From CAZWCE01 sp964632505 (GTDB taxonomy: Bacteria > Planctomycetota > Planctomycetia > Pirellulales > Thermoguttaceae), in the NCBI GenBank assembly GCA_964632505.1, contig CAZWCE010000006.1, positions 213,029-277,028 of the forward strand: DNA of 64,000 bases. Direction: 5' to 3'. Numbering within the stretch: position 1 is the stretch's first letter; every line of letters begins with the position of its first letter. The notes under the pieces were generated by a model. That model did no database searches. It saw only the letters and a program-made list of their open reading frames with translations, and was not told the DNA's origin. A program made the position numbers and the translations under genes. Below, piece after piece: positions 36,102 through 46,128 of this stretch.

Positions 36102-38405
36102 GTGCAACCGAAAAAGCTGGGACCTTACCAACTTCAAAAGATGCTCGGCCGGGGCGGCATGGGCGCGGTCTATCAGGGAGTGCATCTGGAGACCGGCGAT
36201 CCGGCGGCACTGAAGCTGCTGCTCGATCCATTCGAGGAAGAAGAGCAGTTGCGGGAGCGCTTCGCGGCGGAGATCGAGACCCTCAAGATGTTGCGTCACC
36301 CGCACATCGTCCGGCTATTTGCTTTCGGTCAGGAAGAGGGGCTTCTCTATTATGTGATGGAATTGGTCGAGGGGGCCAGTCTTCAGCAGGAGCTGCGCGC
36401 GGGGGCCGTTTATTCGCCGAAGGAGGTGACGCAGCTCGGCATCGAAATGTGCCGGGCATTGAAACACGCCCACGATCGAGGGATCATCCATCGCGACATC
36501 AAGCCCGCGAACATCATGCTCAATCCCGAAAGGGTTTCCAAGCTTTCCGATTTCGGCATCGCCCGATTCTTCGGCAGCAGCCATCGGACCATGGCCAATT
36601 GCGTGATGGGAACACTGGAATACATGCCCCCGGAACAGGCGAAGGCCAAGGCGATCGGTCCGAAGTCGGATCTTTATGCGCTCGGTGCTGTTATGTACAC
36701 CTTGCTGCTCCGTCGCCCCCCGTTCCAGGCGAAAACATTGGCGGAACTGCTCAAGAAGCAACGGGAAGGGACGATCGAACCTCCTCGCCGGGTCCGACGG
36801 GACATTCCGGAGAAGCTGCATTCCATGATTCTCAAGATGCTTGAGCAGGATCCCCAGAACCGCCCCGCGAATGCCTACGTTGCCCGTCGACGACTGCAAG
36901 AGATTCTCGAGGATTGCTTCCCCGAGGGAGAGACGCCCGCTGAAAAGGCATCGTCTCCCTCCATACCACCGGCCCCCTATGGGGTTTCGGCCGGGAGGGA
37001 TCCGGAAAAATCGCCACCTCTTGAAGGAGATCCGTCGCTCGCCGATTCGGAGCAAGTGACTCTCGACGATCCACATCGGCGACTGCCGGACTCGGAAAAA
37101 ATCCCCGAATCGCCGAAAGCGGAGGAGAAGAGAAAGCCGTCGGACCGTCGAAACGATCACGACACCAAAACTCTCCACAAACAAGCTCATCCTCGGGAAA
37201 CGGCCGATTTCTCCTTGTTTTCTCCCGAAGAGCAAAAAAACGAAACCAGCGTCCCCTCCGATGATGATGAGGCCGGCATGAGTCCCCCCGGACAGTCGAG
37301 AACTTCCGCGGAGCATGACGACGAAGAAAAACCGCCGTCGCGACAAGAAGCATCCTCGGACGAGATGACCCGGACGATGTCACCGGAAGAATCGCCCGTG
37401 ATTGTGAATGTTGGGAAGGACTTGGATCATATCTCCCTCTCTGAAGAGACCCATGCTCCGGAGACTCTTTCTTCCAAATCGTCCATGGGGGACGACCGAT
37501 CCCCATGGCCCGATGGAGAAGAGAGCGAGGCTTCCCCAGCGGCAGTGACGCAATCTTCGAGTTTCGTGGAAATCCAGGAGGAGGAACTGGGAAAGGTCGA
37601 TCAATTCGAATCCGAAAAGCCGCCCATGGTTTCCGTACAGGTGATCGTCCTTTCACTGTGTCTCTTGTTGACCGGGTTCGGGGTATGGTATCTTCTCCAG
37701 CCCCCTGAAGCGGACGATCTCTACGAGAAAATCGAAGCGGGTATTGCTTCGCATCGGCAGGAGGATTACGTTCGAGCGCTTCGGAGTCGCGAGGAGGAAA
37801 TGCGTCAGTTTCTATCGCTCTTTCCGAACGATCCGCGTGGCGAGGAGTTGGCCCGATATATCAAGGAGATCGAACTGGCCAACATGCAAAGGAATTTCGA
37901 ACGCCGGGTCGATCACCTGGTCGATCGGCAGGACTTGCTGCCTGTCGAGCTGGCCTATCTCGAAGCGATGGAAACAGCGAGACTCCACCCGGAGAAAGGC
38001 ATCCGTAAGCTCCGCGCTTTGATCGCACTTTATCAGTCGGCCAGTTCCGCTCGGGAAGAGATGTCTTCGCGTTCTTCCCGAGAAGGAACCATGGAAAACA
38101 GCGATCGAGGGACTCCTCCGGGTTCCGCTCGGCCTCTTGCCGGCCCGACCGAGATGTGCGTGGAACTTGCCCGACGCAGGCTCGAGGCTCTCGAATCGAT
38201 GGTCGAAGCTTCGAGCGAGGAACAACGGGAAATGATTTTCAAACGACTCAATCATGCCGACGAGTTGGAAGCGAGCGATCCCGAACGGGCACGGAACATC
38301 CGCGAGGCGGTGATCGAACTCTATTCGGAAAAAGATTGGGCCGAAGAGGCCGTCAAGCGCGCGGCTGAAAATCTCGACAGCGAGGATGCCCCGCCGGACC
38401 GGTAA
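36102..38405 (+). CDS. Membrane-bound Ser/Thr protein kinase (eukaryote-like)
   Basis: 767 residues from the GTG at 36102 (AGGGAG 9 bases upstream). Kinase domain in the first 280 residues: GRGGMGAVYQG P-loop, Lys38, HRDIKPANIM with catalytic Asp132, DFGIA at 150-154 and GTLEYMPPEQ. A long acidic, Ser/Pro/Glu-rich linker (about 290-500) leads to one membrane helix (VIVLSLCLLLTGFGVWYLL, about 512-530) and an extracytoplasmic helical, charged region to the end. The frame is open back to 35835, but that 89-residue extension lacks similarity. Sensor input and targets unknown. Confidence 0.88.
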   Translation: MQPKKLGPYQLQKMLGRGGMGAVYQGVHLETGDPAALKLLLDPFEEEEQLRERFAAEIETLKMLRHPHIVRLFAFGQEEGLLYYVMELVEGASLQQELRAGAVYSPKEVTQLGIEMCRALKHAHDRGIIHRDIKPANIMLNPERVSKLSDFGIARFFGSSHRTMANCVMGTLEYMPPEQAKAKAIGPKSDLYALGAVMYTLLLRRPPFQAKTLAELLKKQREGTIEPPRRVRRDIPEKLHSMILKMLEQDPQNRPANAYVARRRLQEILEDCFPEGETPAEKASSPSIPPAPYGVSAGRDPEKSPPLEGDPSLADSEQVTLDDPHRRLPDSEKIPESPKAEEKRKPSDRRNDHDTKTLHKQAHPRETADFSLFSPEEQKNETSVPSDDDEAGMSPPGQSRTSAEHDDEEKPPSRQEASSDEMTRTMSPEESPVIVNVGKDLDHISLSEETHAPETLSSKSSMGDDRSPWPDGEESEASPAAVTQSSSFVEIQEEELGKVDQFESEKPPMVSVQVIVLSLCLLLTGFGVWYLLQPPEADDLYEKIEAGIASHRQEDYVRALRSREEEMRQFLSLFPNDPRGEELARYIKEIELANMQRNFERRVDHLVDRQDLLPVELAYLEAMETARLHPEKGIRKLRALIALYQSASSAREEMSSRSSREGTMENSDRGTPPGSARPLAGPTEMCVELARRRLEALESMVEASSEEQREMIFKRLNHADELEASDPERARNIREAVIELYSEKDWAEEAVKRAAENLDSEDAPPDR

Positions 38406-38461
38406 AAAATAGCCGGTCGGCTCTCCATGACCCTTTTTGCTTATTCGGAGATTATCGATCG

Positions 38462-39502
38462 ATGTGTCCAGATGAAGCCTATCCGAAAAGAGATGTCTCG
38501 CTGCCGGCGGGGCGATTTCCCGTGGTGCGTATGCGACGATTGCGTTACCAGAAGTCATTTCGTGAGTTCTTGCGGGAGACCGTTGTCGAACCGCGTCACC
38601 TGATTTATCCACTTTTCGTCCGCTTTGGAGAAAAAGAGCGTCGTCCGATCGGGGCGATGCCCGGTTGCGATCAGATCTCGGTCGATCTATTGGGCGAGGA
38701 GCTTCGCCGGATCGAGAAAGAAGGGATCGGGGGGGTCATTCTATTCGGGATTCCTGAGTCCAAGGATGCCGAAGGTTCCGATGCCCTTTCGGAGCAGGGT
38801 ATCATCGCCCGAGCGGTTCGGGAGGCGAAGGATGCCGTGGACGATCTGTTGATCATGACCGATCTCTGTTTTTGCGAGTACACCGACCATGGTCATTGCG
38901 GTCCGTTGGTGACCCGGGGAGATACCACCGATGTGGACAATGACGCCACGCTCGCCTTGCTGGCGCGCCAGGCGCTGGTACACGCCCGGGCCGGGGCCGA
39001 TGTGATTGCCCCAAGCGGCATGATGGACGGGATGATCGCGACGATTCGTACGACGCTCGATCGGGAAGGATTCTCGCATCTTCCCATCGTCAGCTACGCG
39101 GCGAAATATGCCAGCGCCTTTTACGGGCCGTTTCGCGAAGCCGCCGAAAGTGCTCCGCAATTTGGGGATCGTCGAACGTATCAGATGGATCCCGCCGCGG
39201 CGGCGGAACAGGCGGTGCGCGAAGTGGAGCTCGATTTAGCCGAGGGAGCCGATGTGATCATGGTCAAGCCGGCGCTGCCCTATCTCGACATCCTCCGGTT
39301 GCTTCACGACCGTTTTCCCGGCATCCCGCTGGCGGCATATCATGTTTCGGGAGAGTACAGCATGGTCCAGGCGGCCGCGGAAAAGGGATGGATCGATGCC
39401 CGTGCCGTCGCGACCGAGAGCCTCCTTTCGCTCCGAAGGGCGGGAGCTTCGATGATTCTCACCTACTGGGCGCGGGAGTTCGCCCGGTGGAGCAACGGTT
39501 GA
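38462..39502 (+). CDS. hemB: Delta-aminolevulinic acid dehydratase (porphobilinogen synthase)
   Basis: 346 residues; condenses two 5-aminolevulinates into porphobilinogen for haem. Zinc-type cysteines are at 136, 138 and 146 (DLCFCEYTDHGHCG), and the Schiff-base lysines fall in SYAAKYAS and IMVKPALPYLD. The N-terminal arm (RMRRLRYQKSFREFLRET) is normal. Haem supply fits the multihaem-type exported proteins in this window. Its stop is 23 bases from the convergent ppk stop. Confidence 0.96.
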   Translation: MCPDEAYPKRDVSLPAGRFPVVRMRRLRYQKSFREFLRETVVEPRHLIYPLFVRFGEKERRPIGAMPGCDQISVDLLGEELRRIEKEGIGGVILFGIPESKDAEGSDALSEQGIIARAVREAKDAVDDLLIMTDLCFCEYTDHGHCGPLVTRGDTTDVDNDATLALLARQALVHARAGADVIAPSGMMDGMIATIRTTLDREGFSHLPIVSYAAKYASAFYGPFREAAESAPQFGDRRTYQMDPAAAAEQAVREVELDLAEGADVIMVKPALPYLDILRLLHDRFPGIPLAAYHVSGEYSMVQAAAEKGWIDARAVATESLLSLRRAGASMILTYWAREFARWSNG

Positions 39503-39525
39503 ACCGGCGATCCGACGAAATGGAA

Positions 39526-41796
39526 CTACACCGGATCGTTCGGAGAGATCAGCGGTTTGTATCGCATGTTGATCTCTTCGTAATGCTTGGTCGCTTCCAT
39601 GGTATCATGATAGAGGAATTCCTGGGCCCTGAGAGTGAAGTCCTTCTCTTCGATGGGAACATAGCGCCCCTCGGGGAGAAGGCGGCGCGCCTTGACGGTG
39701 TCGGAAAAATAGACGCGCAGGGTTTCGATGACCCGGCGTTTCTGTTCCGAAGCGAGGACCGGGAAGAGGATCTCGAACCTTTTTTCGAGATTCCTCCGCA
39801 TCCAGTCGGCACTGGAGAGGTAGACCTCCTCCTGCCCGCCATTATGGAAATAGAAAACGCGGGCATGTTCCAGGAAGCGGTCGACGATCGAACGGACTTC
39901 GATGTTGTCCGACACTCCCTCCACCCCCGGTTTGAGCATGCAGATTCCCCGTACGTTCAACTGAACGCGGATGCCGGCTTGGCTGGCGCGATACAAAGCC
40001 CGGATGATTTCCGGATGTTCCAGGGAGTTGACCTTCGCCATGATATGCCCGGGGTGGCTGCCGGTGGAACTTTTGATTTCCCGATCGATCAGCTCAATGA
40101 ACCGTTCTTTCAGGCGGACCGGCTCGACGGTGAGGATGGACCATCCGACCGATTCGGAGTAGCCGGTGAGGAGATTGAAAAAGGAAGCGAGGTCGGCGGT
40201 GATCTTGCTGTCGGAGGTCATCAGTCCGATGTCGCTGTAGATGCGGGCGGTCTTGTCGTTGAAGTTGCCGGTCGCCAAGTGAGCATACCGACGGATTCGC
40301 GACTGTTCCCGCCGGATCACCAGCAGCGATTTCGCATGGGTTTTCAGGCCGGCGATGCCGTAGATCACGTGGCAGCCGGCGTCCTCCAATCGCCGGGCCC
40401 ATTGAACGTTCCGGGCCTCATCGAATCGGGCTTTGATTTCCACTAGGACGGTCACTTCTTTGCCGTTGGTCGCCGCTTTCTCCAACGCCGCGATGATCGG
40501 TGAATCTCCGCTGGTGCGGTAGAGAGTCTGCTTGATCGCCAGCACCGAGGGGTCTTCGGCGGCGAGTCGCACGAAGCGAATGATCGGATCGAATTTTTCG
40601 TACGGAAAAACGAGCATGAAATCGCGTTCGGCGAGGGTGTCGAAGAACTCTTCATCGGAAACGCCGATCAGATCCCTCGGTTCGCAGGGGGGCCACTGTT
40701 CGGTCCTCAGGTGATCGAACCCCGAAAGACCCACCAGTTGCCAGAACGATGTGATGTCGAGCATCCGTGGAATTTGGTAAATCTCGCTGTCTTCGAGCTG
40801 GAACAGGTTGCCCAGCCACTGGCGGATTTCCGAAAGATAGTCCTCCTGAGTCGATTGCGCTTCCGAAGGATCGGACGATGCGTTGTCGGAGGAATTCTCG
40901 ACACAGCAGCGGCAGGAAGGAAGCGAGGAGATTTCCAGCCGAACGGCCCGCCGCCGGCGTCGGTCGAGCACGGCTTCTTCGACCATCTGCAGGAGATCTT
41001 CGGCGTCGTCGTCGGCGATGGCGACATCGGCATCGCGCGTGATCCGGAAGGGAACACAACGGAGGATGCGATACCCGGGAAAGAGTTTTTCCGCGAAACA
41101 ACCGATCACGTCTTCCAGGCGTGCCAGGCGGATGCCCTCTTCCGGTTCCGGCAAATCGAGAAAGCGGGGGTAATTCGTCGGGACGGGGACGACCGCGTAC
41201 CGATGCCTCGCCGTCTCCGTCTCGTCTTCTTTCTCCTCGTTCTGATTTGTTTGGGAGGAAGTGGTCTCCAGTGGCTCGAGCACCATCGCCAGGTGCAGAC
41301 GCAATCCACCCAGCAGCGTGGGTTTCTCCGGGATTTGGCCTTTCTCGACATGGGGCATCGCGATCGGCGTGAGAAGAGGGAGTAGTTGTTCCCGAAAAAC
41401 GCCTTCGAGGTACCGTCGTTCGTGAATGGTCCATTCCTCGGAATCGGTGATGATTATCTTCTGACCGCGGAGCAGTTCAAGCAGTTCTCCGACGGCCTCG
41501 GTGTGTTCGTCGACGAGTCGTCGAACGCGTCCGGCGATCGCTTCGAGCTGCTCGACGGGGGTCATGCCGGCGGGAGTGCGTCTGCGTATCTTCGCGGCCG
41601 CCTGCTGGCGGATGCCTGCGACCCGAATCATGAAAAATTCGTCGAGATTCGATTCGGCGATGGCCAGGAACTTCGCCCGCTCAAGAAGCGGCACGCTCGG
41701 ATCCATGCCTTCTTCCATCACGCGTTGGTCGAATTCCAGCCAACTCAATTCGCGATCAAAATAGAATTCGGGACTTTTCAGATCGATGGTTTTCAT
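39526..41796 (-). CDS. ppk: Polyphosphate kinase 1
   Basis: 756 residues. Reversibly polymerises ATP gamma-phosphate into polyphosphate at the membrane. The N-terminal FDRELSWLEFDQRV, AESNLDEFFMIRV, the histidine-phosphate site (GLKTHAKSLLVIRRE) and YAHLATGNFNDKTARIYSDIGL are present. AGGAAAG precedes the ATG. Lies downstream of ppx on the same strand with 84 bases between, so the two polyphosphate enzymes are probably cotranscribed. Confidence 0.96.
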   Translation of the reverse strand: MKTIDLKSPEFYFDRELSWLEFDQRVMEEGMDPSVPLLERAKFLAIAESNLDEFFMIRVAGIRQQAAAKIRRRTPAGMTPVEQLEAIAGRVRRLVDEHTEAVGELLELLRGQKIIITDSEEWTIHERRYLEGVFREQLLPLLTPIAMPHVEKGQIPEKPTLLGGLRLHLAMVLEPLETTSSQTNQNEEKEDETETARHRYAVVPVPTNYPRFLDLPEPEEGIRLARLEDVIGCFAEKLFPGYRILRCVPFRITRDADVAIADDDAEDLLQMVEEAVLDRRRRRAVRLEISSLPSCRCCVENSSDNASSDPSEAQSTQEDYLSEIRQWLGNLFQLEDSEIYQIPRMLDITSFWQLVGLSGFDHLRTEQWPPCEPRDLIGVSDEEFFDTLAERDFMLVFPYEKFDPIIRFVRLAAEDPSVLAIKQTLYRTSGDSPIIAALEKAATNGKEVTVLVEIKARFDEARNVQWARRLEDAGCHVIYGIAGLKTHAKSLLVIRREQSRIRRYAHLATGNFNDKTARIYSDIGLMTSDSKITADLASFFNLLTGYSESVGWSILTVEPVRLKERFIELIDREIKSSTGSHPGHIMAKVNSLEHPEIIRALYRASQAGIRVQLNVRGICMLKPGVEGVSDNIEVRSIVDRFLEHARVFYFHNGGQEEVYLSSADWMRRNLEKRFEILFPVLASEQKRRVIETLRVYFSDTVKARRLLPEGRYVPIEEKDFTLRAQEFLYHDTMEATKHYEEINMRYKPLISPNDPV

Positions 41797-41880
41797 CAGT
41801 CTTTCCTGTTGGGGGATGTTTCGGCGACGACTCCACGTGGGATTCCGTGACGGGATGTGTTTTTCTGCTTTCCCACGCGA

Positions 41881-43677
41881 TCAGGTGTGATTGGTCAAGT
41901 GGATTCGCAATCCGTAAATATCTTCGAAGAGGTCGCCGGTATCGTCGAGGGCCCGTTGTTCCAGAAGCGTGTCGGTCACTCCCGGCAGCGTGATGAGGAG
42001 CTCGTCGCCATGTTCGAAACGAGAGCCCGTTCTCGTGCGGCTCCGCTCGCGGGCGGTTGACGCCGAAGTAGGGCGATAAGCGGACGCGGCCTGGGCAAGT
42101 TCCATTTTCACGTCCTCGATCTTGTAGGGATGTCCCTGCTGCAGGGCATCGGCGATGCGCAAAATAGCGGCCAATTTGCTGACCAGGACCCTTTTTTCGC
42201 GCGGGAGACTCATGTAATCCTGATGCGATGGCTTGGGACGACTGCGACGATGATATCGGGCTATTTGTGCCACCATTTGGACTTCTTCGGGGGAAAGCCC
42301 GAAGATTTCCGAATGCGAAATCAAATAGTAGGAATGCTTGTGATGAGCCTGGGCGCTGACCACCCGGCCGACTTCGTGGAGCAAAGCGGCGACGAACAAC
42401 AGGAGTCGTTTATGGGAATCGAGGCCGTGTTCGGCCGAAAGGGTATCGAAAAGTTTCACCGAGAGATTGGCTACGTTGTAGGCGTGTTCGGGATCGGCGC
42501 GGAACTTTTCCGCGAGGGTCCACGCGGCTTGGGTGGTCGCTTGCCGCAAGGATCCGTCTTCCAGTCCGGAAACCTGCAGCGCCAAGTCGAGCAACAACCC
42601 GTCGCGCATCGAGACGTTCGAAACATGCATCTTCTCCGCCCCGGTGCGTTGCAAGAGCGATTGCAGCACCAGTAGCGCCGGAACGAGCGTTTCGGCGTTC
42701 TCGTAAGGCAAAGAAAACTGCCGAGCCAGTACATCGATCGGAATATGCGAGCAAGAGCGGACCAGTTCTCGAAAAAGCTCCCCCTCGACACACGTCAATC
42801 CGTAACGACTGCAAGGATTCCCAACCTGATCGGCGGCGAATCGAGCGTCGCCTCCGATGGCGATCATTTTGTGGATCCTCTCCAGCGGTATGATGGCTTC
42901 CGTCCCGCTGAGGATGTTATCGATGTGGTCGCTGAGGATCGTCGACTGCTGCTGGGCCGGCTCCCAGTTGTCGGCGAGGAACTCCCGCAACCGAATCGCA
43001 CCCAGCCGGAGCGTCTGGGAGTTGACCAGTTGACCGTCCTGCAGCACGCTCAACACGGTACTTCCCCCACCCACTTCCACGATGAGGGTGCGACCCCGGC
43101 GCAAAATCATCTCATCGTCGTCCTTCGACGGTTTCGCCGATGGAACCGCCTCCCCCGCCGACTTCTCTTCGCCATTTTTCACGGGAGGCTGATTGCGGTG
43201 CTCCAGAATGGAATGACGCACGGCGGAATAGGCCAAGCGACACTCCTCCGACATCGAGATGATTTCAACATTCAGTCCCGTGGCGGTGTAGACCCGGTCG
43301 ACGAACGCATCGGCGTTGATCGCTTCGCGGACCGCGCTGGTGGCGACGGCACGCACCCGACGGATTTCGTACATGTCCAGGCGGCTCTTGAAATCCCGCA
43401 GGATCTCGATCGAGGCCCTCATGCACATCGCACCGATGCGACCTCGTCGGAAAGTATCCAGCCCGATCCGCACCGCGCGCTGCAAACGTTCGAGAATTTC
43501 GATCGATCCATCACCGAGAATTTCCGCGATCACCATGCGAATGGCATTGGAACCGATGTCGATCACCGCGACCAGTTCGGCCATGGCGACGTCATTCTCC
43601 AACGGCTCGTTGTGAAACTCCGGCTGAAAAACCTCCTTGCGGGATTTTTCCGAAGTCGGCGTTTTCTTGTCTTTCAT
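41881..43677 (-). CDS. ppx: Exopolyphosphatase / pppGpp phosphatase (Ppx/GppA family) with C-terminal HD-like domain
   Basis: 598 residues from the ATG at 43675-43677 (GAGGAA upstream). The actin-like ATPase fold shows AVIDIGSNAIRMVIAE, VRAVATSAVREA and VEVGGGSTVLSVL; the C-terminal half has the helical HD-type part (LLFVAALLHEVGR, HSYYLISHSEIFG) seen in long Ppx proteins. Hydrolyses polyphosphate ends and may act on pppGpp. A loop insertion (about residues 170-205) is low in complexity. Alternative in-frame starts are 43704 (ATG) and 43755 (GTG); the latter would leave only 25 bases to the dispersed repeat. Confidence 0.92.
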   Translation of the reverse strand: MKDKKTPTSEKSRKEVFQPEFHNEPLENDVAMAELVAVIDIGSNAIRMVIAEILGDGSIEILERLQRAVRIGLDTFRRGRIGAMCMRASIEILRDFKSRLDMYEIRRVRAVATSAVREAINADAFVDRVYTATGLNVEIISMSEECRLAYSAVRHSILEHRNQPPVKNGEEKSAGEAVPSAKPSKDDDEMILRRGRTLIVEVGGGSTVLSVLQDGQLVNSQTLRLGAIRLREFLADNWEPAQQQSTILSDHIDNILSGTEAIIPLERIHKMIAIGGDARFAADQVGNPCSRYGLTCVEGELFRELVRSCSHIPIDVLARQFSLPYENAETLVPALLVLQSLLQRTGAEKMHVSNVSMRDGLLLDLALQVSGLEDGSLRQATTQAAWTLAEKFRADPEHAYNVANLSVKLFDTLSAEHGLDSHKRLLLFVAALLHEVGRVVSAQAHHKHSYYLISHSEIFGLSPEEVQMVAQIARYHRRSRPKPSHQDYMSLPREKRVLVSKLAAILRIADALQQGHPYKIEDVKMELAQAASAYRPTSASTARERSRTRTGSRFEHGDELLITLPGVTDTLLEQRALDDTGDLFEDIYGLRIHLTNHT

Positions 43678-43780
43678 AGACCTATTCCTCGTGGAGGTCG
43701 ACATGGGCAATGATCGCTTTTTTCCGATGGTCAAGGGGCCGGGGACTGCTTTCACCCGTGGATGGCGCCTCTGGAAGGCA

Positions 43781-43886
43781 TTATTGAGCGTCGCATAAAT
43801 ATCGTGAACCCCGGGCGAACAGCGAGAGCCCGGCTCACGGGCGTCACTGCATGAACCGAGGGGCCACTATGAATGCAAACATGAAT
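43781..43886 (-). repeat. Dispersed structured repeat, copy B (106 bp)
   Basis: Partner of 6247-6351. CCGGGC (43811-43816) pairs with GCCCGG (43828-43833); the outer CGTGA (43803-43807) pairs with TCACG (43835-43839). It lies in the 286-base gap between the ROK kinase end and ppx, in the same orientation as copy A and upstream of a minus-strand gene as copy A is. Confidence 0.8.
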
Positions 43887-43963
43887 AAACAGGTGCTCCT
43901 CGGTAAGATCGGCAATAAGCATTTGTTTTGTGAACTTTTTTCCGGATCTTCGAAATCTACGTC

Positions 43964-45322
43964 TCACGCGGACATCAGCGCCAGGGCGAGACGTTCGTGG
44001 CTCTTCTCATAGTGGTTCACGGCTTCCTCGGGTGATACCACCTGAAAGCGTATGGCGCGACGGTTGAGGAAATCGACCACCTCTTTGGGGAGTTGCGATT
44101 CGTCTTCCCGACTTCCGAAGATGACTTCCCAGGGACCTCCCTTGCAAATCCGTTTGATGTGCGCTTCGGTGAGTTGGCCGAGCCGGGTGACCGGTTCGGG
44201 ATCCTTTTTTCGGGTCATCGATTTCACGCGGCCGTTTTGGCGAATGATGACGCTCTCCTTGTGCGAATCGCCTTCGATCTGAAAAACGCCGTTTTCGATC
44301 GTCACCTCCTTGCGGGGATATTTTTTCTTGTCGCTCAAGGCCGCCTGGAATGGGTCCTCCCCGAGCACCTCCAGCACCGCGGCGGCCGCGCCGAGGGCTC
44401 CGGCATCGTCGCCGAGGGCCGAGAGCACCACCGCCGGTTGAGGACGGCCCTGCATGAAGGGGTCGGTTTGGAGGATCTTCTCAATGCGGGGAAAAAAGAA
44501 GTCGCCGCAGGCTTCGATCACGCCTCCCCCGAAGACGAAAATCGAGGGATCGAAGAGGTGGCGAAAGTTCATGCATCCATAGCCAAGTATATCGGCCGCA
44601 TCGCCGAGAACCCGGGTCACCAGGCGATCGTTTCGCTCCAACGCCTGTTTGAGCACCCCACTTCGAATTCTCGGTTCATCGGGCTCCAGGAGTTCGTGCA
44701 GCACGGTTTCTTCGCCGGCTTGCATCGCCTCGCGAATGTTCTTCTCCATGGCGGTCCGGCTGGCCATTGCTTCGAGGCATCCTCGATTTCCGCAACCGCA
44801 CAGGGGGCCGTCGAGTTGGAGGATCATGTGACCGACTTCCGAGAGTGAATATCGATCGGAACGCAACAGCCGACGGTCGAGAATAATGCCTCCCCCGATG
44901 CCGGTTCCCACGAAAAGTCCGATCGCCGTATCGGCCGCTCGCGCGGCGCCGAGCCATTTCTCTCCCATCGTTGCTGCGTCGCAATCGTTGACCAAGGCCA
45001 CCTTTGCCCCGAATTGCTCCTCGAACGGCGCCACCAGGTCCTGTCCGCTGATCGACATATTGGGCGATTCGGCGATTCGATTTTCCCGGTATTCCACGAG
45101 ACCGGGGACCGCCAGTCCGAGCCCGTCGATCTTCGATTTTTTGACGTCGCCTTTTTTTAGGAGGGTCTCGATGCACTCGATGATTGCCCCCATAATCTCC
45201 TCCCGGCTTCCGCGAAAAGGGGTCGAATTCTTGTTGCGCTGAAGGATTCGCCCCGAAGCTTCGCATAAAGCGGTCTGGATATTCGTCCCGCCAACATCCA
45301 CTCCCACGATCATTTTGGTCAT
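43964..45322 (-). CDS. ROK-family sugar kinase fused to an Mth938-like domain
   Basis: 452 residues. Residues 1-322 are a ROK kinase, probably glucokinase-like: GVDVGGTNIQTALC phosphate loop, catalytic Asp113 in VNDCDAA, FVGTGIGGG, and zinc site His165 with CGCGNRGCLEA (Cys175/177/182). After a linker, residues about 335-452 look like a stand-alone Mth938/DUF498 domain (ESVIIRQNGRVKS, WEVIFGSREDESQLPKEV, FLNRRAIRFQVVSPEEAVNHYE). I know of no such fusion. The domain match is by eye. Substrate glucose or a related hexose is inferred. Confidence 0.82.
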   Translation of the reverse strand: MTKMIVGVDVGGTNIQTALCEASGRILQRNKNSTPFRGSREEIMGAIIECIETLLKKGDVKKSKIDGLGLAVPGLVEYRENRIAESPNMSISGQDLVAPFEEQFGAKVALVNDCDAATMGEKWLGAARAADTAIGLFVGTGIGGGIILDRRLLRSDRYSLSEVGHMILQLDGPLCGCGNRGCLEAMASRTAMEKNIREAMQAGEETVLHELLEPDEPRIRSGVLKQALERNDRLVTRVLGDAADILGYGCMNFRHLFDPSIFVFGGGVIEACGDFFFPRIEKILQTDPFMQGRPQPAVVLSALGDDAGALGAAAAVLEVLGEDPFQAALSDKKKYPRKEVTIENGVFQIEGDSHKESVIIRQNGRVKSMTRKKDPEPVTRLGQLTEAHIKRICKGGPWEVIFGSREDESQLPKEVVDFLNRRAIRFQVVSPEEAVNHYEKSHERLALALMSA

Positions 45323-45432
45323 TGCATTGGTCCTGACTATTGGAGTCGAAAAAGAAGAGAGGTTGATACTCTTCCGGCTTGTTTACCCCGAAAAAAAACT
45401 AGAATTTGATCTCATGCTTTATTATACCCAAG

Positions 45433-46128
45433 TCATACCGTCTTACCGATTTCGAGCAAATCGTCCATCACTTCGGGGTCCAATTTCGAGAGCTCGTGTA
45501 CGATCAATTCCGCTTGGGAGAATTCTTCTTCCACGTGTCCCGTGCTGACGAGGGCGACCACCGCCATGCCTGCCGCGTGCGCCGCTTCGACACCGACGCT
45601 CGCATCTTCCACCACGATGCACCGTTCGGGCGGAAGCTGGAGTTTCTCGGCCGCCTTCAGGAAGACTTCGGGGTTCGGCTTGCCGTGCCGGACTTCACCG
45701 CCGGTGACCCGAGCCTCGAGCAATGGGCCGATCTGCATCAGCTTGATCACCAGCTCCACGTTCTCCACCGGGCCCGAAGAACCGATCGCCAACTTGAATC
45801 CGGCACCGTGCAAATGGTTCACCAGGTCGAAGGCTCCCGGCATGATGGGCATCTTGTCCTCGATGATCTTGCGATAGGCCTCTTCCTTGCGGGCGTCGAT
45901 CCGCGCGATGTGCTCGTCCGAGTCGAGTTGCTCCCAAATCATCGGAATGATTTCTCGACTGGTGCGTCCGAACGTCTGGCGAAACATATCCTCCGTAAAC
46001 GAGACGTTGTCTTCCCGGCCGACGACCTGCCAGCTTTCGAAATGCGGGCGAAAACTGTCGATCAGGACACCATCCACATCAAAAATCACGCCCTTCTTCT
46101 CTTGGTGGTTCTTCACAGGTGCATTCAC
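45433..46128 (-). CDS. HAD-superfamily hydrolase, beta-phosphoglucomutase-like
   Basis: 231 residues. HAD motifs: IFDVDGVLIDS (nucleophile and acid Asp), GSSGP (motif II Ser), HGKPNPEVFL (motif III Lys) and VVEDASVGVEAA (motif IV). The cap region and sequence are like beta-phosphoglucomutases and related sugar-phosphate phosphatases. GTG start at 46126-46128 with AGGAA upstream. It is upstream of the ROK kinase on the same strand, 110 bases apart, which fits sugar-phosphate metabolism. Confidence 0.85.
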   Translation of the reverse strand: MNAPVKNHQEKKGVIFDVDGVLIDSFRPHFESWQVVGREDNVSFTEDMFRQTFGRTSREIIPMIWEQLDSDEHIARIDARKEEAYRKIIEDKMPIMPGAFDLVNHLHGAGFKLAIGSSGPVENVELVIKLMQIGPLLEARVTGGEVRHGKPNPEVFLKAAEKLQLPPERCIVVEDASVGVEAAHAAGMAVVALVSTGHVEEEFSQAELIVHELSKLDPEVMDDLLEIGKTV

